From: JAXGXJ01 sp963816155
Lineage (GTDB): Bacteria; Actinomycetota; Thermoleophilia; RBG-16-64-13
Direction of reading: 5' to 3'
Assembly: GCA_963816155.1 (NCBI GenBank)
Contig: CAWFJE010000011.1
Span: 310,001 to 374,000 of the forward strand
DNA: 64,000 nt
Shown here: positions 8,885 to 18,767 of the stretch, one piece after another
Position numbering within the stretch: position 1 is the first letter of the stretch
Layout of the letters: every line of letters starts with the position of its first letter
Notes under the pieces: generated by a model
Told to the model about the DNA's origin: nothing
The model's database searches: none
Seen by the model: the letters and a program-made list of their open reading frames with translations, nothing else
Translations under genes and position numbers: made by a program

Positions 8885-10262
8885 GTGGGTTGGATCCGGC
8901 GCCAGCTACTGTCAGCGTGGCCCCCCGACGTGAGGCACGTCCTGAGTCGGCTCCGCCAATGGCAGTTCCTTCCGGCTGAGCAGGCGGAGCACCTCCAACG
9001 GGCTCGCCTGACTGATCTACTCTACACTCATCACCACTCGACCACATACTACAGGGCTGTGCTCGGCGACGCCGGAGTCGTAGGCTCCGATGATGCTGTC
9101 AACCTGGCGAAGTTCGATCAGATCCCTCTCTTGGACAAGCCCCTCCTTCACAGGCACTACGAGAGACTGAAGTCGGTGGACCTCGAGCAAAGGCGTTGGT
9201 TGGAGAACTGGTCCGGTGGTTCCACCGCCGAACCCGCTCGCTTCATACAGGACCGGGAATTCGATTTCTGGGTCACGGCAACGAAGATGCTGTTCGACGA
9301 GTGGAGCGGCTGCAGACCAGGGGACCGCAAGATCCTTCTCTGGGGCTCAGACCGGGATATTGCCCACCAGAAGCATCGACTCCGCACAAGGGCTTACAGA
9401 TGGCTTTCGAATGAGCGGTGGCTGAGGGCATTCGGCGGCCTTACTGACGAGGATATGCTGGCCCACGCCCGCGCCATCGACGCGTTCTGCCCGGCGCAGG
9501 TGCTTGCCTATGCCACGAGCGCCTATGACTTGGCCAGATGCCTGGAGCGCGCGAATGTCAAGATTAAACCGCCAGGTTCCATAATGACATCGGCCGGAAC
9601 GCTCTATCCCCATATGAGGGAAGCTATAGAGACAGTGTTCGAAGCTCCCGTCTTCAATAGGTATGGCGGTCGAGAAGTCGGGGATGTCGCGTGCGACTGC
9701 GATCAACACAAAGGGCTCCATGTTATAGCCCCGTGGCAATACGTGGAGATCCTACTCTCGGACGGCACGCACGCGCCCCCTGGCGAGGAAGGCGAGTTGG
9801 TAATAACAAATCTGTCTAACTACGCCATGCCTCTCATCCGATACCGGATCGGCGATATGGCTAGCTGGGCCACGGAGCCATGTCCGTGTGGGAGAGCGTG
9901 GCCCCTTTTCGGCACAGGTATCCGGCCGGGTATCCGACGTCTTCTACACCAAGAGCGGCCGTGCCATACCAGGCGAGTCCTTCAGCCTCCTAATGCTCCA
10001 CTCGCACGCCTGGGTGCGACGATACCAGTTCGTTCAGGAATCCCTTGAGGCGATTCAGGTCTTCCTCGAGATCAGGCCCAACCAGCGAGATGAGGCTGGC
10101 AAGCAAGCTGAGCAACTCCGCTCGGAGATCATGACAGTCATGGGGCCGGGTTCTTCGGTCAGCATTCAATTCGTCGAGGAAATCCAGCCAACTCCTTCGG
10201 GCAAGTATCTCTATGCGATCTCAAGAGTACAGAATCCCAACGGCGCAGAACCCCGCTCATGA
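8885..10262 (+). pseudogene. CapK/PaaK-like adenylate-forming enzyme, one frameshift
   Basis: Resembles the phenylacetate-CoA ligase/CapK family of AMP-forming enzymes found in capsule loci. Visible are WSGGSTAEPARF (P-loop-like), an AMP-binding region around YGGREVGDVACDC, LVITNLSNYAMPLIRYRIGD and CPCGRAW. The frame then breaks near 9905-9915 and continues as QVSGRVSDVFYTKSGRAIPG to TPSGKYLYAISRV, the usual C-terminal lid domain. GTG 8885 is preceded by GAGAGGGG. The stop overlaps the capA start (ATGA, 10259-10262). Either a real frameshift mutation or a base error. Confidence 0.78.
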
Positions 10263-11421
10263 GTGTGACGCTGGTCGTAGCGGGAGACCTGTGTGCGGCG
10301 GGAAGTCTCACCGAGCCGCTTTCCTCGTCAGGCGCCGGCAACCTGTGGAGGGAAATCGCCGAACTCAACAAGGCAGCGGACTTCGCGATCGTCAATCTCG
10401 AGTGCCCACTGACCGATCGCCCGCAACCTGTGCTCAAGTCTGGTCCGAGTCTCTGGGCGCCTAGCAGGTGCATGTCGGGAATCAGCGCCGCGCGGTTCAC
10501 GGCGGCCTGCCTGGCCAACAACCACATCATGGACGCGGGACCTCCAGGACTGTTCTGACACTCTGGAGACCTGCCGGTGAAGCGGGGGATGTTGACCGGT
10601 GGGCGCTGGCGAAGACGCGTCCGCTGCATGCGCACCGTTGCGCGTGACAGTCGACGGGCTCAGGCTTGGCGTACTGGCAATCGCGGAGAACGAGTTCTCT
10701 ACGACATTGGGTCCGCAACCCGGCGCCTGCCCGCTCGATACGATCGACAATGGCAGGCAGATCTCCGCCCTTCGGCGGGAGAGCGATTTCATCTTGGTGC
10801 TGCTGCATGGGGGGGCCGGAGGGTAACCCCTCCCCAGTCCACAGATGCAGAAGCGATGCCGCTATTTCGTCGACATGGGCGCGGACGCCGTGATCTGCCA
10901 GCACCCACGTCTCTTCCGCCTACGAATTCTACAGGGACCGACCCATCGTCTACGGGCTGGGCAACCTCCTGTTTGACTGCCCTGATCAACCGGACCGCAG
11001 TTGGTTCATCGGCTACCTTGTACGCATCAACGTCTGTCCGCCGGCCACGCCGAAGATCGAGTTGCTCCCCTACCGTCAGGAGCCCAAGGCTCCAACCCTT
11101 CAGCTGCTTCGGGGCACGGAGCACGAAGAGTTCCTGTCACACCTCACCGAGCTGAACGCCGTGATCAATGACGCGGAAAAGCTCGCGGATAGCTGGTCCG
11201 CGTTCTGCTGGGCTAGACAGCAAGACCTCCTCGCATCACTTCTCTGCCTAACGCGCCTCGAGTCATGGCTCCTCGACCACAGGTTGCTCCCCGGTCTTCG
11301 ATTCCGCCTCTCCCGTCGCCGCCTTGCCGCTCTGCGGAACCTCTTCTCGTGCGAGTCGCACGCCGAATCGTGTCAGACTCTGTTACGCACCATGCTCGCG
11401 AAGAGAAACGATGCCTTATAG
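10259..11421 (+). pseudogene. capA: CapA-family (PGA_cap) capsule protein, multiple frameshifts
   Basis: A metallophosphatase-fold protein of the CapA family, linked to poly-gamma-glutamate or other capsule synthesis. Pieces in different frames are VVAGDLCAAGS and FAIVNLECPLT (10259-10558), AIAENEF and FILVLLHGG (to about 10826), FVDMGADAVICQH, and RPIVYGLGNLLFD followed by a C-terminal tail to 11421. At least three frame changes are needed. The order of the motifs matches the family exactly, so the gene was intact recently or is intact in the organism and damaged in the assembly. Confidence 0.75.
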
Positions 11422-12788
11422 CATCCCGGATTTGCTCCGTTTCCACACCTGCGCGCTGGGACGCCGAGGCGAGAACGCATGTGCAATTACGCCTGTCCTT
11501 CTGTGGGTCCCAGTTCGCAAGCGCGCGGTAACCGATACCACGATCAGAACACTTAGCAGGCTCCACCCTACCCTACCGTAGTAGCTTACGGCCCCCAGAT
11601 CCGACACGAGCATCATGACGGCCACGGTCATGGCCCAAAACGTCTCGGCCGACACCCGTGCCTCCCTTGACCGGAAGAATGATCGCGCAAGACTCGTGAT
11701 CAATGAGACGTGACCATCAGATACAGCCCGAACCCGATAGCCCCGTGATTGGCCAGAAGTTCCACATAGTTGTCGTGCGCATACATGCCCCAGCCAGACA
11801 CCGAAGTGAGCTGGTGAACCCCCACCCGGTGAAAGGCCGCAGAACCCACAGGTGAACAGCGTCCTGCAACAACTGACCGCGGATGAGAACGCCCGTATCG
11901 ACTATCGCTGCCCGATCCACGATATTCGCAATATCAGCCAGGCGCTCGAACTTGGCGATTGATAGTCCCAGTACCCAACGAGCGCCAGGACGCCTATCAA
12001 AGGTACCGACATGAGCACGCGTCGCCTTGGCGACTGTGTTCAGAGTATATACATGATGAAAGCGGCTACCGATACCATCAGGATCACTAGTGTTTTCCTT
12101 GACCCACTCAAATATAGTATCCCGAAATACTAAGCCCAATAAATGCTATAACTAAAACAGTCTTCTTGGATAAGATTTTTCTTTCTGCTGCCCTAAGCAG
12201 CACATAGCGAAATCCCAAAAACATACCCACTATTAACAACCAAGCGTAAAGATTGGTATTCATCATAGTTGAAACATAACGACCATCTTCAGGAGTTTCA
12301 CTCGGAGACGTATATATATACGAAGGTGCATATTATACCCACAGTATATCCCAACTCGATTGGAAAAATCTGCGCTCGTGACCCCGTAGTTAACTAATAC
12401 TACTGATACGAGGAACAGCAGATAGAGTGCCACCAGCATATTTACAGAGCCAGGTGCCCATGACATTTGAAAAGTGCGAAGATCAGAAACAACAGGTACC
12501 ATACGAGGGGAGCCGGCATATGAATCTTGCCGCCACGCAACAGCGCTCAGCAGCATAGACAGCGACCAGCAGTAGAATAGTGACGTCAGCAACCCTTTGA
12601 GTGGCGGGGTTCTGGTCGAAGAGAACGAAGAGTGATGCTACACAGACGAAGATTGCCAGTCCAGTGAGAGGCAGGGCGACCCTCTGCGCAGTCGAAGGGG
12701 TCTGAGTCGGTTCCGCCCGAGCTGGAAGCGTGCAACGGCTCATCTGGAGGTACGCTGCCCTCGGTTCTCCGGCCAGCGACTGTATCAA
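11416..12788 (-). pseudogene. Wzy/O-antigen-ligase-type membrane polymerase, multiple frameshifts
   Basis: Hydrophobic segments in several minus-strand frames join into one multi-pass protein: LTGLAIFVCVASLFVLF, MLVALYLLFLVSVVLV, NTNLYAWLLIVGMFLGFRY, ILMVSVAAFIMYI, a loop with VLIRGQLLQDAVHLWVLRPF and TGWGF, then LLANHGAIGFGLYL and MTVAVMMLVSDLGAV. The long loop followed by the NH-G segment is the Wzy_C/WaaL pattern. The stretch 12050-12480 is visibly A+T-richer than its surroundings. The start (TTG 12788) overlaps the upstream glycosyltransferase stop. At least four frame changes. Confidence 0.7.
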
Positions 12789-13941
12789 CCGCAGGTATGA
12801 TCGCGCAGCCCGTCTCCGACGAGAGCGACGCGCTCAAGGGCAAGCTCAGATCGGTCGGGCGTCACATTGAGTTCGAACAACAGGGCCTTCGCAAAAGCTG
12901 CTCCGCGTCGCCTACCGGGGTGAGCGTTCCATAACAACCCGTGCCCGGACCGCACAAGTCGAGTATCTCGCGCGGTCCGCTGGGGCAGTCTGTAGAGACG
13001 ACCCGGAGTCCGCACGCTAAGGCTTCCACAAGCGTGTTCGGAAAGCCCTCCCAAGAGGAGGAGCTCACATAGAGTCTGGAGCGAGCCATGAAGGAATACG
13101 GGTTTGGGGCAAAACCGGGTAGGCTGACACGCCCCCCGACTCCGAGTTCGCTAGCCAGGGATTCCAAACCGGCCCGTTCCTCTCCCCCTCCCCCAGAAGA
13201 ATCGCCCGAAGCGGACTCTCACGCGAGGCAAGAGCGATGGCCCGTATGAGCAGGTCATACCGCTTCTGCTTGGTTAACCGGCCAACTGAGAGGATCACTG
13301 GTTCGCCACCGTCATGTAGCCACGGATGCTGTACCGCCTCCCGCTTCCTGTCATCGACCTCTCGATCGAACGTGGTATTGTAGACGTGCTCGACGATTCC
13401 CTGGGCAGTTCCCACGTTGACAAGATCATCGGCAACACCTTTGGACACCGCCACAACGGCGTCTGCGCGTGGGTAGAAACGCCGGGCCAGAGGGGAAGCA
13501 TGCGGCCCTGGAGATCAGGTGCGTGGCTGGCCTCTACACTGATTGTGTTCGCCTCGCGCAGAATGAATCGTGTCCTTGATACCGGCGAGCCTATAGCGAC
13601 CCATACTGAGAGAATATTGGCGTGGGTCAGCGTGGAGAGGAGAACATCGGGTGTTTCGGCCCTGAGGTATCGGAGCAAGGGTCCGAAGCAGGTGATAACG
13701 CGCCCGGCGCCCAGATCGATCAGGCGCATCTCGTCCGGTACCCACTCCAGATCCTCCCCCCGGGCGTCAGCGGCTGAAGGTCAACCTGCAGACCCGCCTG
13801 CGCGAAACCAAGAGCAAGCCGTCTGAAGACCTTTTCCGCCCCGCCCCCAGAAAGGTGCGGAATGAACAGAGCCACCCGCCGGGCTTGGGCCGCTTTGACG
13901 GGTGCATTCGAAGAGACTGCTACCGGCTCGTCCATAGGCAT
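12785..13941 (-). pseudogene. GT4-family glycosyltransferase, multiple frameshifts
   Basis: A GT-B glycosyltransferase read in pieces: VALFIPHLSGGGAEKVFRRL (glycine-rich donor loop), TPDVLLSTLTHANI, VSKGVADDL, PVILSVGRLTKQKRYDLLI, GFAPNPYSFMARSRLYVSS, and SSWEGFPNTLVEALACG followed by STDCPSGPREIL (the E-x7-E region). The order is that of an intact GT4 enzyme, but at least four frame changes interrupt it (near 13760, 13460, 13190 and 12890). Start ATG 13941; its end overlaps the polymerase start, so the two were one operon. Confidence 0.8.
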
Positions 13942-14149
13942 CTTGAGTTGATGATCAGCGGCGAACGCGGAGCACGACTTGTGGGAGGAAATATAACAGA
14001 CGTGGGCCGTAAAACCGTTCTCGAAGCAAGGGGCTGCCTTCTAGAGTGTAAACTGACGTCGTGGTTCCTAGAGTAAGCAGTCACTTTAGGGACGCGTTCC
14101 TACTGCCGACCAACGTGGATAGACCACCATTCTCAAGGAGTGGCCACTC

Positions 14150-15813
14150 ATGGAGCATCCCAACCCGATGCCGCGAGCCATAGACGGTTGTTGATCATGG
14201 GCGCGAGCGGAGACACTTCGCCAGCTCCCGAGAGCTGCCCCGGCACGGAGCGGGTATGTACTTTCGAGTTCTGAGAGAGCGCTTGGGGATCGTCGTCATC
14301 ATAGTGGTCGTAGCCGTCGGCTTGGCTTACCTCTATTCAGTTCGCCAGACCCCCATGTCACCTTGGCGACATCTCAAGTGCTCCGACAGACGGCCGCACT
14401 CGATCAGACCCTATTCGGGATAGCGGTTTTCCAGTACCAGGACGCGCAGCGTCAGCTCCAAACGGGTGCGGACTTGATTGAAACCCGACCGTTGCCGAGA
14501 TGGTGAAGAGAGAACTGGCATCCAGACGTAGCGTCGAGAGTCTGCTTCAGATGGTGGTCGCGACGACGGCGAATCAGACCGACATCATCAAGATCGCAGC
14601 CGATGGTCCAGACCCCTCCGAGGCCGCCGACGTCGCCAACTCCTTTGCCCGGCAGTTCATCAACTATCGGCAGGAGACGTACCGCTTAATTCTAGCCGCT
14701 GCCGATCAGCAGGTGCTGTCAGGGCTCGAAGGAATGGTACGCTGGAGGAGCTAGCCTCAGAGAGAGGCGCGACACTAGCCCGCAAACACGAGGAGCTGCA
14801 GATTCTTCTCGCCATGCAGACGGGGGGGTTCGAGCTGATACAGGAAGCCACCGCTCCTTCGTCGCCTTTCTCGCCGGACAGACCGCTTCCGCAATACCGC
14901 CTTCGCGCTTGCGGGAGGGCTGATTCTTGGGGTTCTCCTTGCGTTCCTTCTCGACTACAAGGACAGGAGAATCAAAGACGAGGAGGCCTTAGAGGCGGAA
15001 ACGGGGCTGCCTGTGCTGGCATCCGTACCTGTGGTCGGGAGAAGATGGTCGCGCCGCGGCCGGCAACGGCCGAGAATGTGATAGAGTCAGCGGAGGCAAA
15101 GTCGCCTTTTGCCGAATCCTTTCGCATGCTCAGGTCCAACCTCAGTTTCTATCAGCGGGATAGGAAGACTCAGATCCTGCTCATCACCAGCGGGCTGCCA
15201 GAGGAAGGCAAGACCGTCACCGCCATCAACCTTGCTCGTAGTCTTGCCCTGTCAGGCGCCAAGGCGGTGCTTATCGAGGCCGACCTCCGTCGCCCCATGA
15301 TAAGGCACTACCTGGATTTCCGGAACAACTCGGATTGTCGACAGTCCTAGCTGGCACAAGCGCCTTCGAGAACTCCCTCCAACAATACGGTTCCCACACA
15401 GGGTAGACGACTTGGATGAGAGGACCAGAGGGAAGCGTCCTGACACGGGTATGGCGCAGGGCGTTCTGTGCCTTGCTTCCGGCCCCCTCCCTCCCAATCC
15501 GGCTGAGCTTCTGAGTTCTGAGCGAATGAAGGAAACGCTGGCCGCTGCCGCTGCGGTCGCAGAGTTTGTCGTCATCGACACACCTCCGATCCTCCTTGTA
15601 GCGGACGCTTTGAACCTCGCCAAGTGGGTCGACGGGATTATCGTCGCCGCGCGACTCAAGAAGACGACCCGTGAAGAGGCGCGCGAAACCATGACCATTC
15701 TCCAGCGGAGTGGCGGTCGTGCGCTTGGTGTGGTCGCGAACGGGGCACGACCAAAGCGTCGTGAGAACGACCGCGGCCGTCACCAAGCGTACGACACAGG
15801 CGCAGAGTCGTAA
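14150..15813 (+). pseudogene. Wzc/CpsCD-type chain-length regulator and tyrosine kinase, frameshifted
   Basis: Begins at ATG 14150 after AAGGAG. Fragments in order are a Wzz-type membrane helix (RLGIVVIIVVVAVGLAYLYS), periplasmic or extracellular coiled segments (DPSEAADVANSFARQFINY), a second helix (FALAGGLILGVLLAFLLDY), then a BY-kinase domain: SPFAESFRMLRSNL, Walker A SGLPEEGKTV, VLIEADLRRP and Walker A'/B-like FVVIDTPPILLVADA. At least five frame changes. Such proteins control length and export of the Wzy-made polymer, matching the neighbouring polymerase. No C-terminal tyrosine cluster is obvious. Confidence 0.78.
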
Positions 15814-15879
15814 CCGAGCAGCGAAGCGAAGCCGCTCAAGATTCATGACGATCCGCCGATAGACACCAACAGCAGTTCA

Positions 15880-15975
15880 TAGAGCGCGGGAACGAAAAGG
15901 CACACCCATCGCGAGGTGGGGTCGCAAAGCTGCGGGACTCTCAGAGCTGCAGCCGGGCCGCCGAAGTCTTCGGAG
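15880..15975 (+). ncRNA. Probable cyclic di-GMP-I (GEMM) riboswitch
   Basis: The segment has the ordered GEMM-I landmarks: AAAAGGCACACC, a short hairpin (CATCGCGAGGTGG), GGTCGCAAAGCTGCGGG, a second hairpin, then GCAGCCGGGCCGCC. The family consensus is GGCAAACC, GACGCAAAGCC and GCCGGGTTGCC at equivalent spacing. It lies about 60-150 bases before the start of the beta-helix/SLH protein, the normal place for a cis-regulator. The match is by eye; covariance scoring was not possible. Confidence 0.68.
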
Positions 15976-16031
15976 CCTACCGAGGAGGGAATGCCTTTTC
16001 TGCTCGGCTCCGGCCACTTCGGAGGTTGGTT

Positions 16032-18426
16032 ATGGATTTCCGTGGATCGAGTCCCACCCGGGAGTGAACGCGGCAGGTCTGTTGGACGGCATTCTCGGCA
16101 GCCATTCTTCTTATCAGCCTCTTCCGGTCACCCTCGAAGCGACCTCCAACCCAGCTGAAGCCGCGACTATCGCCGACAGCTGCACCGTCAGACTCCCTCA
16201 ACGTCAAGGACTACGGCGCTAAGGGTGACGGCTCGAGCAATGACACTTCTGCCATCCAGGCATGCCTGAACGCAGCCGCAAGCCAAGGCAAGACCTGCTA
16301 CCTCCCCGCCGGCACCTACCGTACCTATACCCTCAATCCGCCTGAACGGCGTCACCATGCAAGGGGCGGGCGCAGGCGCAAACCACCATCCGTACTCTCG
16401 CCGCCAAGGGGGCGGCCATCGACAGCTTCGATCTCGTGAACAAGTCGTACGTGACCATACAGGATCTGAGCCTCATAGGGGCCTCGACCGACGGGCACAT
16501 GTACGGCAACGATCAGGGCATTTACATGGCCAACTCCCACAACATCACCATCAAGAACGTCGCAGTTCAACTACTGGACCTTCGCCATGCGCACGGGTAG
16601 CGATGGTGCCGTAAGAGGCAGCAGCAACATCTCAGTCATCGGCTGCCGCACCCTTGGCGGTAGTCTTACCGGGTTTCTGGGGGCATACACCAACGGACTT
16701 ACCATCTCCGGACTGTGACTTCGATTCTGCGACTGTGAACACCAGGAACGATCCCGGCGGACCGTCGCATCACCTCTACTTCCTGGTCAGCGTCAGCAAT
16801 GTGGACATACAAGGCACCACTTTCCGCAACGGTGACAGCTGGTCTGTGCAGATCTACCCCGACGGCGGGCTGAAGGACATGACCTTCAGCAACGTCACCT
16901 GGTCCAACGTCTACGCAGGCATATATGTCGGCCCCGGTTCGTACCTCACCTTCGACGGCGTGACCGCTTCCTCCAACCGCTATGTTGGGGACGGGGTGCC
17001 CTGGTTCAGTCTGAGCGGCTCCGACATCACGGTTCAGAACTTCAACGTCTCGGGCGCCAGCAAGCTGGTATCCGCATCAGGGTCCAACATCGTGTTTAGA
17101 AACGGCACCTACGCCGGCACCAACCTGGGATCGGGGGCAACGTTCGATGCAGTGAACACCGGGTCGGTGACGACCACCACCCAGCCAGTGACGACCACAA
17201 CCCAGCCCGTGACGACCACAACCCAGCCCGTGACGACGACTACGCAGCCGGTGACGACCACCACCCAGCCGGTGACGACGACTACGCAGCCGGTGACGAC
17301 CACCACCCAGCCGGTGACGACGACTACGCAGCCGGTGACGACCGCCACCCAGCCCGTGACGACCACCACCCAGCCCGTGACGACGACTACGCAGCCGGTG
17401 ACGACGACTACGCAGCGTGTGACGACCACCACCCAGCGTGTGACGACCACCACCCAGCCGGTGACGACGACTACGCAGCCGGTGACGACCGCCACCCAGC
17501 CGGTGACGACTGATCTCCCCCAGATTCCCACCACAACGCAGCTCAATGCTGTGACCATCACCAGCCCACAAGACCTGAGTACTGTCCAGGGCCGAGTCAA
17601 CGTTCGTGTGAGTCTTTACTCTCCGTTTGCTATCAATAAAGTACGGCTGTACGTCGACGAACGCCTGATCGGGCAGGATCTGCGCGCGCCTATTCCTTCA
17701 TCTGGAGGAGCGATAGGGCAGTCCCCGGCCACACATACACCATCACAGCGGCGGCGTATGATCGCTTGGGTAGGGAAGTAGGCAGGGCTATCTGCCGAGT
17801 GACGAATGCTTCGCCAGCAAGTTCGGTCAAGGCGGCCGTCGTGGTTCCCGTCCCCAACGATTCTGGAAGTGCGGACATCATGTATGACTCCGTCTACGCG
17901 ACGGCCGTCTCCGAACTTGTCGAGGCAGGAATCATGTCAGGATTCGCAGACGGTCAGCTGGGAGCCACTCAGCCCGCAACGCGTGCGCAGTTCGCCAAGA
18001 TGCTCGCGCTGACTCTTGGGATCGCAGACAGCTGACCTTGTCGTGACACCATTCAACGATCTCGATCCGATGGACGAAAACCTGTACCCTCATAAGTACG
18101 TGGCGGCACTCTACTATGCAGGCGCCATCGCGGGCACTTCGGCCGGCCAATTCTCGCCCTGGACGCCACTCACGCGAGCTCAGATGGTTACGATGCTGGT
18201 AAGGGCGCTGCGCGCCTTCGCGCCCACAGCGCTCGCTACGCCTGCACAAGACCTACTTCCACAAACCGGCGAAATCAGTGCTGATCACACGGCGAACATG
18301 CTCACGGCCGAAGCGAGCGGCCTGCTGCACGGTGTCGTCGACTATGGGCCGACGTGGGACCCCTGGGCTTCGGCCAGCAGGGGCGAGTTGGCGATGATAC
18401 TCACGAACGTCCGGAGCCTGGACTGA
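16032..18426 (+). pseudogene. Beta-helix surface protein with Thr-rich stalk and SLH domains, frameshifted
   Basis: ATG 16032 follows GGAGG. Fragments in order are a signal-like hydrophobic stretch; LNVKDYGAKGDGSSNDTSAI (start of a pectate-lyase-3/right-handed beta-helix domain); helix rungs such as NSHNITIKNVAVQ and SVSNVDIQGTTFRNGD; a Thr/Gln/Pro stalk (17167-17502); an Ig-like domain (AVTITSPQDLSTVQGRVNVR); then SLH domains (AVSELVEAGIMSGFADGQ, AALYYAGAIAGTSAGQFSP, LTRAQMVTML). At least six frame changes. SLH domains bind secondary cell-wall polymer, so this is an anchored adhesin or glycan-active protein. The upstream riboswitch suggests c-di-GMP control. Confidence 0.75.
17167..17502 (+). 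repeat. 16 tandem 21-bp units encoding VTTTTQP
   Basis: Sixteen in-frame copies of a 7-codon unit (VTTTTQP, with two VTTATQP and two VTTTTQR variants) form the stalk of the beta-helix protein. Synonymous differences (accaccacccag against acgactacgcag) alternate between copies, which points to duplication of longer blocks. Such Thr/Pro stalks are commonly O-glycosylated spacers; that is inference here. Confidence 0.95.
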
Positions 18427-18455
18427 TGGACATGACGCAAGATGCAAGACTCGCC

Positions 18456-18492
18456 GTGCAGGAAGACCCGGGATTCCCGGGTCTTCCTGCAC
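18456..18492 (+). terminator. Perfect 18-bp hairpin after the SLH protein
   Basis: Left arm 18456-18473 (GTGCAGGAAGACCCGGGA), one base, and an exactly complementary right arm 18475-18492. It starts 30 bases after the SLH-protein stop. There is no T-run, so it is either a T-less terminator, a processing or stabilising hairpin, or the scar of an inserted palindrome. Confidence 0.55.
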
Positions 18493-18767
18493 CTGGCACT
18501 CACCCAGAAGGAGAGAGGATCAGGGTGACCCGCGCGCGCATCGTTCTCCTTGGGGGAATTGCCCCGGACCGATTCAAGGTTATAGTATTGACGGCAACAA
18601 GCAGGGGAAGAGCGTAGGATTGCACCCAGGAAGCTTCTCTGACTCTCCGCGAGTGGGAACCAAATGATTGGAGCCGGAACGGGTGGTCAGAGGCCGCTGT
18701 TAGACGTACTGAACTGTCTGGGGGACCAATCGAACGGACACCGCAGTTTCCTGTTCCCAAAGCCCTC

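Noticed and set aside
17077..17600. Two 160-residue antisense repeat proteins
   Set aside because: They are complement readings of the 21-bp Thr-stalk repeat and have no plausible start context.
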